From NCBI RefSeq assembly GCF_042434395.1, contig NZ_JBHLTP010000013.1, positions 1-64,000 on the forward strand: a stretch of DNA of 64,000 bases. The letters are read 5' to 3'. Below are positions 43,323 to 51,910 of this stretch, piece by piece. This DNA comes from Pontibacillus salicampi. GTDB lineage: Bacteria > Bacillota > Bacilli > Bacillales > BH030062. Position numbers and translations under genes: made by a program. The notes beneath the pieces are model-generated. The model was not told the origin of the DNA, did no database searches, and saw nothing but the letters and a program-made list of their open reading frames with translations. Numbering within the stretch: position 1 is the stretch's first letter; every line of letters starts with the position of its first letter.

Positions 43323-44141
43323 CTATGATAACAGGGCAGTATGCTCTCCCTCATTCAACTTCTTATTAATATGATCGATAAGAGCAGGGAGCTCTGAGAT
43401 ATCATCCAGCACAAAATGAGCACCGGCATCATATAGTTTCTTTCTAGCGGCTTCCACTCTTTCTGAAAGATTATCCGGTTCCATCGTCTCTACACTTTCT
43501 TTCGATAAACCAAGCGTGCTGCTCCCAAGGATAGTTGCAACGGACCACATTCCAGCGTTAAGTCCTTCCTTAATATCCGTAACGGTATCTCCGACCTTTA
43601 TCATCTGTTTCATAGGATAGACGTTCATGCGCATCGCATTCATATAGCACATCCACGGATATGGACGACCAGCAGGTGCTTCGGTTGAAGTCACAATATG
43701 ATCAGGCTCGTACCCTTGGTGCTGTGCTTCCCGAGCAATCACATGCATCATTTCTTCCGTGTACCCAGTTGTAGAGCCAATTGCAATCCCAGCATTACGT
43801 AAGGAGTTCATCGTGTCTAATACATGGGGGAGCGGTTCTGCATAATGTTCTAAAATGGAAAATAGCATGGGTTCGAAATCTTCATATAAACGTTCTACGT
43901 CCTTCTTTGTAGGTGCTTTTCCATGAACAGATATCCACTCTTCCTTTACACGGTCCATATCACAAATGGCACGAATATGGTCTATCTTCAATAAGCCCAT
44001 AGGCGCTCTTGCTTCCTCATATGTAATCTCTACATTGCGGTTATAAAATACTTCCCTGAAAACTTGAACCGGAGCAAAGCAGCCATAATCTACTGTAGTA
44101 CCTGCCCAGTCAAAAATAATGCCTTTAATGTTATTCGTCAT
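43323..44141 (-). CDS. phnX: Phosphonoacetaldehyde hydrolase PhnX
   Basis: A HAD-superfamily phosphonatase of 272 residues that splits phosphonoacetaldehyde into acetaldehyde and phosphate. Asp11 of FDWAGTTVDYG is the nucleophile, Lys52 in MGLLKIDHIRAI matches the Schiff-base Lys of the cap domain, and KVGDTVTDIKEGLNAGMW supplies the Mg-binding Asp. AAAGGATGAAATCGT precedes the ATG. First gene of phnX-phnW-deoR. No phosphonate transporter is adjacent, so AEP entry must rely on another locus or internal turnover. Confidence 0.93.
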   Translation of the reverse strand: MTNNIKGIIFDWAGTTVDYGCFAPVQVFREVFYNRNVEITYEEARAPMGLLKIDHIRAICDMDRVKEEWISVHGKAPTKKDVERLYEDFEPMLFSILEHYAEPLPHVLDTMNSLRNAGIAIGSTTGYTEEMMHVIAREAQHQGYEPDHIVTSTEAPAGRPYPWMCYMNAMRMNVYPMKQMIKVGDTVTDIKEGLNAGMWSVATILGSSTLGLSKESVETMEPDNLSERVEAARKKLYDAGAHFVLDDISELPALIDHINKKLNEGEHTALLS

Positions 44142-44620
44142 ACGATTTCATCCTTTCCATTTATAGTTGTTGATAGATAGGGGGCTTCATAAGAAGCACT
44201 AATTTCATTTTCTAAAGCAGCTATTCTATTGCAGAGAGCGGCCTTTTATGACTATTGTTCAAACGTTTGATCAATACGGAATGGCACACTATTCTCTGTT
44301 AACCCTACTTAAGCATTGCTAGCTTAGTACGATTCCAACACTATAGAGGCTGCCATCATAACAACAAACCACCATTTTTCTTGCTCAAAACTTTGGGATT
44401 TAGGCTGTCTTGTGGGGTGTTGTATGTTCAATGTATCGTCTCTATGTAAAGCGGATATTAACAAACAGTTAATGTTGGTTTTGTTTGTGTTATTTTGTTG
44501 TTTCCTGTTGTTTTTGCTTTGGTATGTTGCAGGAAGGATAAAAGAGGACTTCTAGGGTATAGCAGATGAAATAGAGTGGACTCAAAGGGAAAGGGTAGGG
44601 GTGTGCAGGTGCTTATATCA
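44142..44620. other. Intergenic region upstream of phnX
   Basis: About 480 bp without a supported gene. It holds a strong palindrome at 44255-44274 (described separately) and a T/G-rich patch near 44470-44525. I see no riboswitch or repeat. Confidence 0.5.
44255..44274. promoter_or_regulatory. Palindromic candidate operator upstream of phnX
   Basis: TTGTTCAAACGTTTGATCAA is a 20-bp palindrome broken only at one symmetric pair, with a perfect 12-bp core TCAAACGTTTGA. It lies about 115 bp upstream of phnX and could bind the DeoR regulator. It does not fit the cre consensus. Confidence 0.45.
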
Positions 44621-44773
44621 ATGAAGTGGGAGCATGTGCTTTTTGCACATTGGAAAGTAGAAAAGGATATAGTACAGGAGTCACTTCCGGAGGGGATGAA
44701 GGTAGATACATATGATGAGTTATTCCGATTAGCCAACCTTCCTGTTCCGAAGGGGGAGCCTCATCTTATGTAA
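44621..44773 (+). pseudogene. DUF2071 (YqjF-like) gene remnant
   Basis: The 50-codon frame begins MKWEHVLFAHWKVEKDIVQE and continues PEGMKVDTYD, which is the N-terminal end of DUF2071/YqjF proteins (normally about 240 residues). After DTYD the sequence jumps to ELFRLANLPVPKGEPHLM and stops. The join suggests an internal deletion that fused the start to a later segment, or truncation. No ribosome site is convincing. Considered a decaying pseudogene. Confidence 0.6.
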
Positions 44774-44985
44774 AGACAAGAAATGGTGGTAACCGCAAAA
44801 AGGATAAAAAAAGTGACATGATTGGTCGGTACCACTACGAAAAATAAAGCTTTTTACGAAATATATTAGAAATTACCAATTATTTTATGTATGATGGATA
44901 GAAAGTATTGAAAAATTGGAAACCAACAGACAAGTTATTCGTACAAATAGGTAAGAAGTTAGTATTGTAAGGAGGAGTATGGAAA

Positions 44986-45198
44986 TTGGCTAAAGTGGTT
45001 CCAGATGATAAAACAGCAAATTTTGGAGATGTCGTTAGATTCGAAAGAGGCGGTATGGTATTAGAAGGTAAAGTGCTCCCAAGCTCATGCGCCAACTCCG
45101 TCATCGTCGATTTGAGCATTATGGAAGGGTTCAAAGACCTGGACATGGAGCACGACCGTACTGTGGTCAATCACAATAAATATAAAGTAGTATCCTAA
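44986..45198 (+). CDS. ykvS: YkvS family protein (DUF2187)
   Basis: A 70-residue small beta-rich protein matching Bacillus YkvS/DUF2187: GDVVRFERGGMVLEGKVL, ANSVIVDLSIMEGF and the closing RTVVNHNKYKVV are characteristic. It resembles an SH3/KOW-like fold; function unknown. TTG start at 44986, with AAGGAGGAG ending 8 nt upstream. A four-codon frame (ATG GAA ATT GGC TAA) begins at 44979 in another frame and overlaps the TTG. Monocistronic. Confidence 0.85.
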   Translation: MAKVVPDDKTANFGDVVRFERGGMVLEGKVLPSSCANSVIVDLSIMEGFKDLDMEHDRTVVNHNKYKVVS

Positions 45199-45211
45199 TA
45201 GGAATAACAAA

Positions 45212-45243
45212 AAAGCCTGATCGCTTAAGTGATCAGGCTTTCC
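45212..45243 (+). terminator. Terminator after ykvS
   Basis: AAAGCCTGATC/GATCAGGCTTT, an 11-bp stem with inner pairing CTTAAG, followed by a short T run. Confidence 0.85.
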
Positions 45244-45307
45244 GTTTGAAATAGAGTCTTTCATGTTAGCTTGGTTCCGAGGTAATGAGGGGTTAGAAAA
45301 AGCAGTT

Positions 45308-45343
45308 GATTAGGCTGCAGCATTCCTACGCTTCAGCCTAATC
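45308..45343. terminator. Hairpin, probable terminator of the 45409 gene
   Basis: GATTAGGCTG(C)AGC pairs with GCT(T)CAGCCTAATC. On the minus strand a CTTTTT run follows about 6 nt later, so termination of the toroid gene is plausible. Confidence 0.5.
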
Positions 45344-45408
45344 TTCATTTCAAACTTTAATCGTAATGGAGGTACAGAACCTCCTGACTTTAGGAATAAA
45401 GGAGAGAG

Positions 45409-46323
45409 CTAAAGCCTATTAAATGTTCGTAAGGAAATGAGGGCACCGAGTGTCAGGGTACCGGACCATTCTTGTTTAGCCTGTTCCCATACGTCTAAAT
45501 CCGTCGTCCATTCCCACGGAGGTGTGATACGGCCATGTTCTTCCAGTTTATCAATAAAGAAGTCTAGATTATCCTCTACTTTAAAAGCTGGAATGCCAAA
45601 ATGGTTCGCTTCTGGAGTTGGGATAAACTTAAGAGGGAAGGGAACATATTTCTCCCAATTTTCCCGATCCAGCTTCACTAACGACTGAACAGCTTTTGTT
45701 AGCTGTCTTTCTACCTTTTCAGTCCGTTGAGCTGGAACCATAGCAAGCAACCGTAAGTAACAATACATTTCATGCTCTGATTCAAACGTTTTTAGCTCTA
45801 ATAGATGCTGAACAGCCTGATCCACTAATTTAGGCACCTGCAACACCTGAACCTTGTCCTCGAACAAATGCAGATAGCCTATTAATTCCGCTGAAGGATT
45901 CCCCCAATTCTCATCAATCCAGCTCATCCCATTATCGTGCACAGACCACCAAAAGGCATGAGGGTAATCGTTGACCTCTGGTGGAACAGCAAGCCACCCC
46001 TGACGTTCCTCTAAAAAGGTATATTCCAGATATTGAATAGCCAGCGTAATCATTTCATCAGCTTGAGGATGATCAGCCAGTCTTACAAGGTGTTGTAAAG
46101 CAACAGAGGTAGCCATAGGGGAGGACGCTTTTAGCCTAAAGTCAGCTTCAAGTCCGTTGCCAAAGCCACCATCCTCATTTTGATACGATTTTAACGCCTT
46201 CAAAACCTCTTCTGCACTTCCGTTGTTGAATTCGTATTGAAATAATGACTTCTCTAAGGGGCGACCCTTCTCCAAAATAAAGTCCATCGCACCCTTATAC
46301 GCTTTCGTACTTAGCACTTTCAT
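45409..46323 (-). CDS. Prenyltransferase/squalene-cyclase repeat-like protein
   Basis: A 304-residue soluble protein with alpha/alpha-toroid features. The QW-like motif YQNEDGGFGNGLEADFR (about 47-63) matches the QxxDGGFG repeat of terpene cyclases and protein prenyltransferase beta subunits; other repeats are weak, and the DxDD acid motif of cyclases is absent. Widespread in Bacillales as uncharacterised proteins, so enzymatic activity is uncertain. GGAAGGAGG stands before the ATG. Transcribed alone. Confidence 0.75.
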   Translation of the reverse strand: MKVLSTKAYKGAMDFILEKGRPLEKSLFQYEFNNGSAEEVLKALKSYQNEDGGFGNGLEADFRLKASSPMATSVALQHLVRLADHPQADEMITLAIQYLEYTFLEERQGWLAVPPEVNDYPHAFWWSVHDNGMSWIDENWGNPSAELIGYLHLFEDKVQVLQVPKLVDQAVQHLLELKTFESEHEMYCYLRLLAMVPAQRTEKVERQLTKAVQSLVKLDRENWEKYVPFPLKFIPTPEANHFGIPAFKVEDNLDFFIDKLEEHGRITPPWEWTTDLDVWEQAKQEWSGTLTLGALISLRTFNRL

Positions 46324-46526
46324 TTTATTGCCTCCTTCCTATCTATCTTTTACCTTAGCAGATTTTAATCTTCAATTCTCCTAATAGTAATGAAACGGTT
46401 GGGATTTTATGCAGGATAATGAATGTGGTATTCATGTAAGGTCTTGCGGAATAAAATGAATGGGGAGATTCAATCCTTTATTATTAACGGTTTTATAAAA
46501 ATATTTAAAAAATTACATCTTTTATA

Positions 46527-46555
46527 TTGTATATTAATTCTTGTTTATGTATAAT
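46527..46555 (+). promoter_or_regulatory. Promoter of the carAB-argFGH operon
   Basis: TTGTAT (46527-46532), a 17-nt spacer and a perfect TATAAT (46550-46555). Both hexamers are overlapped by the ARG-box-like sites described next. Confidence 0.75.
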
Positions 46556-46561
46556 AATTCG
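46529..46561 (+). promoter_or_regulatory. Tandem ARG-box-like operator
   Basis: TGTATATTAATTCT (46529-46542) and TGTATAATAATTCG (46548-46561) each match 12 of 14 core positions of the arginine-repressor site TGAATWWWWATTCA. Their centres are 19 bp apart, and together they cover the -35 and -10. AhrC/ArgR with arginine would block the promoter. Confidence 0.65.
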
Positions 46562-46615
46562 CAACGAAGACATTTTCATATACCACAAAAGATTTCCAGG
46601 TTAGGAGAGAGGTCT

Positions 46616-47689
46616 ATGGCTAGTAAAGGATACCTTGTATTAGAAACAGGGGAAGTATGGGAAGGGAAATGGATGGGAGATAAAAGGCCGACAGAGGGTG
46701 AGGTAGTCTTTAATACGAGCATGACAGGCTATCAGGAAATCATTACAGATCCATCCTACGCTGGTCAAATGATTGTTTTCTGCTATCCGCTTATCGGCAA
46801 TTATGGAATTAATGATATAGATTTTGAGAGCTGCGTACCTCATCTAGCAGGCGTTATTACTGGAGAGGATTGTGAAGCTCCCAGTCATTTTCAATCCATT
46901 CAATCCCTGCATCATTACTTAGAGCACCAAGGGGTTGCTGGGTTGTCTGGAATCGATACCCGGGCCTTGGTCAAGACTATACGAAAGCAAGGGACGATGA
47001 AAGGGAAGCTCGTTTTTGAAATCCCTTCTTCATTAGAATGGGGGAAAACGGAGCCATCTCATGTTCCGGTCGTTTCCGTTACACAGCCGATTACGTATGA
47101 ACAGGAAGGGCCGCATATTATCCTGATAGATTTCGGCTATAAGAAATCTATTCTTGATTATTTACTCAAGCTAGGCTGTAAGGTTACAGTCGTGCCTTAT
47201 AACACAAGCTTCGACACAGTGAAAGGGTTAAAGCCGGATGGGATAATGCTAAGTAATGGTCCTGGTAATCCAGAAGGGATATCCAATATACTGCCAGCTA
47301 TTCAGCAGATTACCTCAACTTATCCTACATTTGGTATTTGTCTAGGGCATCAGCTGCTTGCGTTAGCCTATGGAGCTACAACTTCTAAATTAACGTATGG
47401 ACATCGAGGGGCAAATCATCCGGTTCAGCATGTTGATTCTGGCAAGGTATATATAACCTCCCAGAACCATGGCTATGAAGTGAATAAAACAAGTCTAAAG
47501 AACACCCCGTTTATTCCAACGTATCACAATATTAACGACGGTTCTGTGGAAGGGATGAAGCACCACACCTTGCCGATTGCTTCGGTACAGTTTCACCCTG
47601 AAGCTCACGCAGGTCCGTCTGATACCGAATTTATGTTTCGGGATTTTATAGAATTGGTAGGTGAGAGCACATATGCCACGACGTCCTGA
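46616..47689 (+). CDS. carA: Carbamoyl-phosphate synthase small subunit
   Basis: The glutamine amidotransferase subunit of carbamoyl-phosphate synthase, 357 residues. The N-terminal half has GYLVLETGEVWEGKWMG and FNTSMTGYQEIITDPSY; the class I glutaminase has the nucleophile Cys in FGICLGHQLLALA, and His/Glu in VQFHPEAHAGP. It passes ammonia to CarB. Start at 46616 after AGGAGAGAGG; an ATG frame open from 46541 overlaps the promoter. Gene order with argF-G-H shows it is the arginine-specific enzyme rather than the pyrimidine one. Confidence 0.95.
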   Translation: MASKGYLVLETGEVWEGKWMGDKRPTEGEVVFNTSMTGYQEIITDPSYAGQMIVFCYPLIGNYGINDIDFESCVPHLAGVITGEDCEAPSHFQSIQSLHHYLEHQGVAGLSGIDTRALVKTIRKQGTMKGKLVFEIPSSLEWGKTEPSHVPVVSVTQPITYEQEGPHIILIDFGYKKSILDYLLKLGCKVTVVPYNTSFDTVKGLKPDGIMLSNGPGNPEGISNILPAIQQITSTYPTFGICLGHQLLALAYGATTSKLTYGHRGANHPVQHVDSGKVYITSQNHGYEVNKTSLKNTPFIPTYHNINDGSVEGMKHHTLPIASVQFHPEAHAGPSDTEFMFRDFIELVGESTYATTS

Positions 47690-50600
47690 TCTTCAAAAGG
47701 TACTCATTATTGGCTCAGGTCCAATTCAAATTGGGCAGGCAGCTGAATTTGATTATTCTGGTACACAGGCCTGCATCGCTCTGAAGGAAGAGGGCATAGA
47801 GGTTATCCTTTTGAATAGTAACCCAGCAACCATTATGACAGATCCTATGATGGCAGATCGTGTGTACATGGAGCCGCTTACAATAGAAGTAGTGGAAAAA
47901 ATTATCTCAGCAGAACAGCCACAAGGCTTAATTGGAACCCTTGGTGGACAGACCGGTTTAAATTTGACTATGGAACTAGAGGAAAAGGGTATTCTGGAGC
48001 AATATGGAGTAGAACTGCTTGGAACATCATTAGATTCTATTAAACAGGGAGAGGATCGGCAGCTGTTCCGCCAATTAATGCTGGACATTGACGAACCCAT
48101 TCCTGATTCCAAAATGGTTTCTACAAAAGAGGATGCCTTATCCTTTGCAGACTCTATTACGTACCCTGTCATTGTCCGTCCTGCCTATACACTTGGTGGA
48201 GAAGGAGGGGGAGTGGCATATAACAGCCAAGAACTAGAGGAGATAGCTAGAAAAGGTCTTCAGCTCAGCCCTATTCATCAGATACTCGTAGAAAAAAGTA
48301 TTCTAGGCTGGAAGGAAGTAGAATATGAGGTGATGCGTGATGCAAATGACACGAGCATAATCGTATGCAATATGGAAAATATTGATCCTGTTGGAGTTCA
48401 TACGGGAGACTCGATGGTAGTAGCTCCTTCTCAAACGCTGACGGACCATCAGTACCAAATGCTACGTGATGCCTCGGTGAAGGTCATTCGAGCTCTGGAT
48501 ATCGTTGGAGGCTGTAACATTCAATTTGGACTCGACCCATATTCTAATAATTATTATGTTATTGAAGTGAATCCTAGAGTAAGCAGATCCTCTGCACTAG
48601 CATCGAAGGCAACGGGCTATCCGATTGCGAGCATGGCTGCCAAGTGTGCTATTGGCTACCATTTACACGAATTACCGAATCCGATTACCCAGAAAACCTT
48701 TGCCTCCTTCGAGCCCGCTTTAGATTATATTGTGGTAAAGCTTCCTCGTTTTCCATTTGATAAGTTCCCAGAGGGCGATCGTGTGCTGAATACACAGATG
48801 AAAGCAACGGGAGAAGTTATGGCAATGGATCGAACGTTTGAAGGTGCGATGAATAAGGCCATCCGGTCATTGGAAGCAGATCGGTATAGCCTAACATCTC
48901 AGGATTATACAGATCTAACCCAAGAAGAGTTATTACAAAAGCTTAAAACACCAACAGATGATCGCTTGTTTGTCATTGGTGAAGCATTCCAACGAGGCAT
49001 TTTGTTAGATGTAATAAAGGAACAGACCATGATGGATCCGTGGTTTCTCGTCAAATTAGAGAACATGGTTCGCTTGGAAAAGGAAATTCGTGACCTTATG
49101 GTTCTTTCTAAATCTACAATTTTAAAGGCAAAGCAATATAACGTGAGTGATGCTTATCTTGCGGATTGCACCGGGCTATCACTGCTCGATTTTCGCAAAA
49201 TATTAAAGCAGCTAGACGTAAAGCCTGCCTACAAGCAGGTGGATACATGCGCTGGTGAATTTGAAGCAATGACACCGTATTATTACTCTACCTGGAAGGG
49301 TCAGGATGAAGTAGAGGACCAACAAGGCGGGGAGAAAGTGCTCGTCATTGGTTCCGGACCTATCCGAATTGGTCAAGGCATCGAGTTTGATTACGGTTCT
49401 GTGCATGCTGCAATGGCCCTAAAGGAGAAGGGGTACACAGCGATTGTAATGAACAATAACCCAGAAACGGTCAGTACGGATTATACGGTTGCCGATCGGC
49501 TGTATTTTGAGCCGCTTATGCTGGAGGACGTATTATCTGTCATAGAAAGAGAACAAGTAGATAAAGTGCTCCTTCAATTTGGAGGTCAAACAGCTATAAA
49601 CCTAGCGGAAGGACTAGAAGAATGCGAGATTACTATACTAGGCACATCAGTAGAGGGGATTGAAAAGGTAGAAAATAGGGAGAGTTTTTTCTTTACCTTG
49701 CAGCAGCTAGAAATCCCTTATATAAACGGTACTTCAGTTACAGAGCAGGATGACATTAGTCAAGTGGCTAGTAAGCTTCAGTTTCCGGTCATTGTAAGGC
49801 CCTCGCACGTTATTGGCGGTCAATCCATGTTTCTGTTTGATCAAAAAGAAGATTTCTTGCATCATGCAAAACAATGGAAAATAACGAACACTCGGATGTG
49901 GCCGCTCCTTGTAGATGAATATCTGCCAGGGAAAGAATGTGAGGTAGATGCAATCTGTGATGGAAAGGATATTCTGATACCTGGGATTATGGAGCATATG
50001 GAAAAGGCTGGAGTTCATTCGGGTGACAGCACCGCAGTTTATCCACCGTTAACCATTACCGAAGAGGAAAAGGAAACCATTCATCGGTACACTCATTTGT
50101 TAGCAAAAGAAATGGGAGCAGTTGGAGTCATCAATATTCAGTTTGTCCTCCACGAAGGCCGTGTCTATGTATTGGAAGTTAACCCACGGTCGTCTAGAAC
50201 AATTCCTATCATAAGTAAAGTAACCAACGTTCCGATGATTGAATTAGCTGTCCACACCCAGCTAGGCATGTCTCTCAGGGAGTTGGACTATGGAACAGGA
50301 TTGTTACCAGAAGCGTCATTTTATGCTGTAAAAGCACCTACCTTCTCGGATTACAAGCTGCACCAGGTAGATCATGCGCTCGGTCCAGAAATGAAATCGA
50401 CGGGAGAGGTATTAGGGGTAAGCACGAACCTTGATGATGCTATTGCGAAAGCATGGTATCAAACAAAGCTGGAAAAGGAGTCTACTATCTTGTGCTCCTT
50501 AAAAGAAGAAGAAAAGGTTGCTAGTTCTATACCTATATTTAAGGCATTAAAGAAGCAGGGAGTTACGTATAAAGCAACACCGAATACAGCAGCTTTCTTC

Positions 50601-50894
50601 CATAAGCATGGGCTAGAAGCGGAACGGATAGAGAAAGACATGACGACAATAGAGAATGAAATAAAGCATCAATCCATTGATGCAATAGTGTGTACTCCGA
50701 CACTTGGGCGTAAGAAGGATCGATTTGGATTTCAAATAAGAGCTTTGGCGACAAGATACCGTGTTCCTATGTTTACGCATATTGATACCTTTAAGCTAGT
50801 CCCGTATTTACTGAAAGGAAACGTATCGGCTACAGTAGGAACAATTGAAGATAGTCGCTCCAAAAAAGCATATTCCTACAAACTCTATTCGTAA
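47673..50894 (+). CDS. carB: Carbamoyl-phosphate synthase large subunit
   Basis: The 1073-residue synthetase subunit, with two homologous ATP-grasp halves (about 1-550 and 551-1073) that phosphorylate bicarbonate and carbamate. Each half opens with a matching loop: KVLIIGSGPIQIGQAAEFDY and KVLVIGSGPIRIGQGIEFDY. The C-terminal MGS-like regulatory domain (about 935-1073) is shortened and divergent, as expected for an arginine-specific enzyme. The ATG at 47673 follows TAGGTGAGAG and overlaps carA by 17 bp. Confidence 0.96.
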   Translation: MPRRPDLQKVLIIGSGPIQIGQAAEFDYSGTQACIALKEEGIEVILLNSNPATIMTDPMMADRVYMEPLTIEVVEKIISAEQPQGLIGTLGGQTGLNLTMELEEKGILEQYGVELLGTSLDSIKQGEDRQLFRQLMLDIDEPIPDSKMVSTKEDALSFADSITYPVIVRPAYTLGGEGGGVAYNSQELEEIARKGLQLSPIHQILVEKSILGWKEVEYEVMRDANDTSIIVCNMENIDPVGVHTGDSMVVAPSQTLTDHQYQMLRDASVKVIRALDIVGGCNIQFGLDPYSNNYYVIEVNPRVSRSSALASKATGYPIASMAAKCAIGYHLHELPNPITQKTFASFEPALDYIVVKLPRFPFDKFPEGDRVLNTQMKATGEVMAMDRTFEGAMNKAIRSLEADRYSLTSQDYTDLTQEELLQKLKTPTDDRLFVIGEAFQRGILLDVIKEQTMMDPWFLVKLENMVRLEKEIRDLMVLSKSTILKAKQYNVSDAYLADCTGLSLLDFRKILKQLDVKPAYKQVDTCAGEFEAMTPYYYSTWKGQDEVEDQQGGEKVLVIGSGPIRIGQGIEFDYGSVHAAMALKEKGYTAIVMNNNPETVSTDYTVADRLYFEPLMLEDVLSVIEREQVDKVLLQFGGQTAINLAEGLEECEITILGTSVEGIEKVENRESFFFTLQQLEIPYINGTSVTEQDDISQVASKLQFPVIVRPSHVIGGQSMFLFDQKEDFLHHAKQWKITNTRMWPLLVDEYLPGKECEVDAICDGKDILIPGIMEHMEKAGVHSGDSTAVYPPLTITEEEKETIHRYTHLLAKEMGAVGVINIQFVLHEGRVYVLEVNPRSSRTIPIISKVTNVPMIELAVHTQLGMSLRELDYGTGLLPEASFYAVKAPTFSDYKLHQVDHALGPEMKSTGEVLGVSTNLDDAIAKAWYQTKLEKESTILCSLKEEEKVASSIPIFKALKKQGVTYKATPNTAAFFHKHGLEAERIEKDMTTIENEIKHQSIDAIVCTPTLGRKKDRFGFQIRALATRYRVPMFTHIDTFKLVPYLLKGNVSATVGTIEDSRSKKAYSYKLYS

Positions 50895-50909
50895 GGAAGG
50901 ATGAAGAGA

Positions 50910-51857
50910 ATGCCATCAACTATTGCTAGCGGAACGAAGGATTTCTTAACTATTGGAGAATGGTCTGCTACAGAAATTTTCGATGTACTGGAGAAAGCGA
51001 CAGTATTGAAGAACCAGCAAAAATCAGGTACCCAGCATAAGGAGCTTGAAGGGAAAATATTAGGAATGATTTTCGAAAAATCATCTACCCGTACTCGGGT
51101 ATCCTTTGAAGCCGGGATGATTCAATTAGGGGGAAATGCCATCCATTTAAAATCAGATGACCTTCAGCTTGGCCGCGGTGAGTCCGTTGAAGATACTGCG
51201 ATGGTTTTATCGCAATATGTGGACGCCCTCATGATTCGTACATTCGGTCATGATATTATCCAGCGCTTTGCTGATGCTGCAACAGTACCTGTCATAAATG
51301 GCTTGACAGATATGCATCACCCTACCCAAGTAATGGCTGATTTGCTGACAATTAAAGAGGTAAAAGGTGGTCTCCAAGATGTAAAGGTTGCCTATATCGG
51401 CGATGGCAATAATATGGCTCATTCGTTTATAGAGGGGGCGGCGAAAACAGGTCTCCACCTTTCCATAGCAGCGCCGGTCGGGTATGAACCAGATAAAAAG
51501 ATCGTTGCTGCTGGAGAACAAGAAGCAGCACTAACAGGAGGCTCTGTTTCCATTACAGCGGACCCAAAGGAAGCAGTAGAGCATGCAGATGTCATTGTGA
51601 CAGACGTATGGGCAAGCATGGGGCAAGAGGAGGAACAGGCAGCAAGAATGGGAGCATTTCAGGGATTTCAGGTGAACGAGGATTTATGCTCCTATGCCAA
51701 ACAGGATTACACCTTTATGCATTGCCTCCCAGCTCATCGAGGGGAAGAGGTCACCTCCCAAATTATTGATGGTTCTCATTCTGTTGTGTTTGAAGAGGCA
51801 CAGAACAGATTGCACGTGCAAAAAGCCATTATGCACTATCTTTTGTCAGGTAAATAA
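50910..51857 (+). CDS. argF: Ornithine carbamoyltransferase
   Basis: Transfers the carbamoyl group from carbamoyl phosphate to ornithine, giving citrulline; 315 residues. The carbamoyl-phosphate loop FEKSSTRTRVSFE (S-T-R-T-R) and the ornithine-binding MHCLPAHRGEEV identify OTCase over aspartate carbamoyltransferase. The ATG at 50910 is 9 nt after AAGGAAGG, while the ATG at 50901 directly abuts it, so the former is preferred. Follows carB by 15 bp. Confidence 0.95.
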   Translation: MPSTIASGTKDFLTIGEWSATEIFDVLEKATVLKNQQKSGTQHKELEGKILGMIFEKSSTRTRVSFEAGMIQLGGNAIHLKSDDLQLGRGESVEDTAMVLSQYVDALMIRTFGHDIIQRFADAATVPVINGLTDMHHPTQVMADLLTIKEVKGGLQDVKVAYIGDGNNMAHSFIEGAAKTGLHLSIAAPVGYEPDKKIVAAGEQEAALTGGSVSITADPKEAVEHADVIVTDVWASMGQEEEQAARMGAFQGFQVNEDLCSYAKQDYTFMHCLPAHRGEEVTSQIIDGSHSVVFEEAQNRLHVQKAIMHYLLSGK

Positions 51858-51910
51858 CGTATAAAAATACCTAAAACATTATAAAAATTCATTTTGAAGG
51901 AGTGGAGATA

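Noticed and set aside
44255..44274. cre site upstream of phnX
   Set aside because: Five of the fixed cre positions mismatch, so a CcpA site is unlikely despite the symmetry.
45366..45388. GGAGGT/ACCTCC hairpin near 45370 as regulatory element
   Set aside because: Only a 6-bp stem without T tract or conserved context; not supported as a terminator or an RNA element.
46419..46435. ATGAAT-N5-ATTCAT as a further ARG box
   Set aside because: The spacer is one base longer than the TGAATWWWWATTCA core and is GC-containing; it lies over 90 bp upstream of the promoter. Kept only as a chance palindrome.
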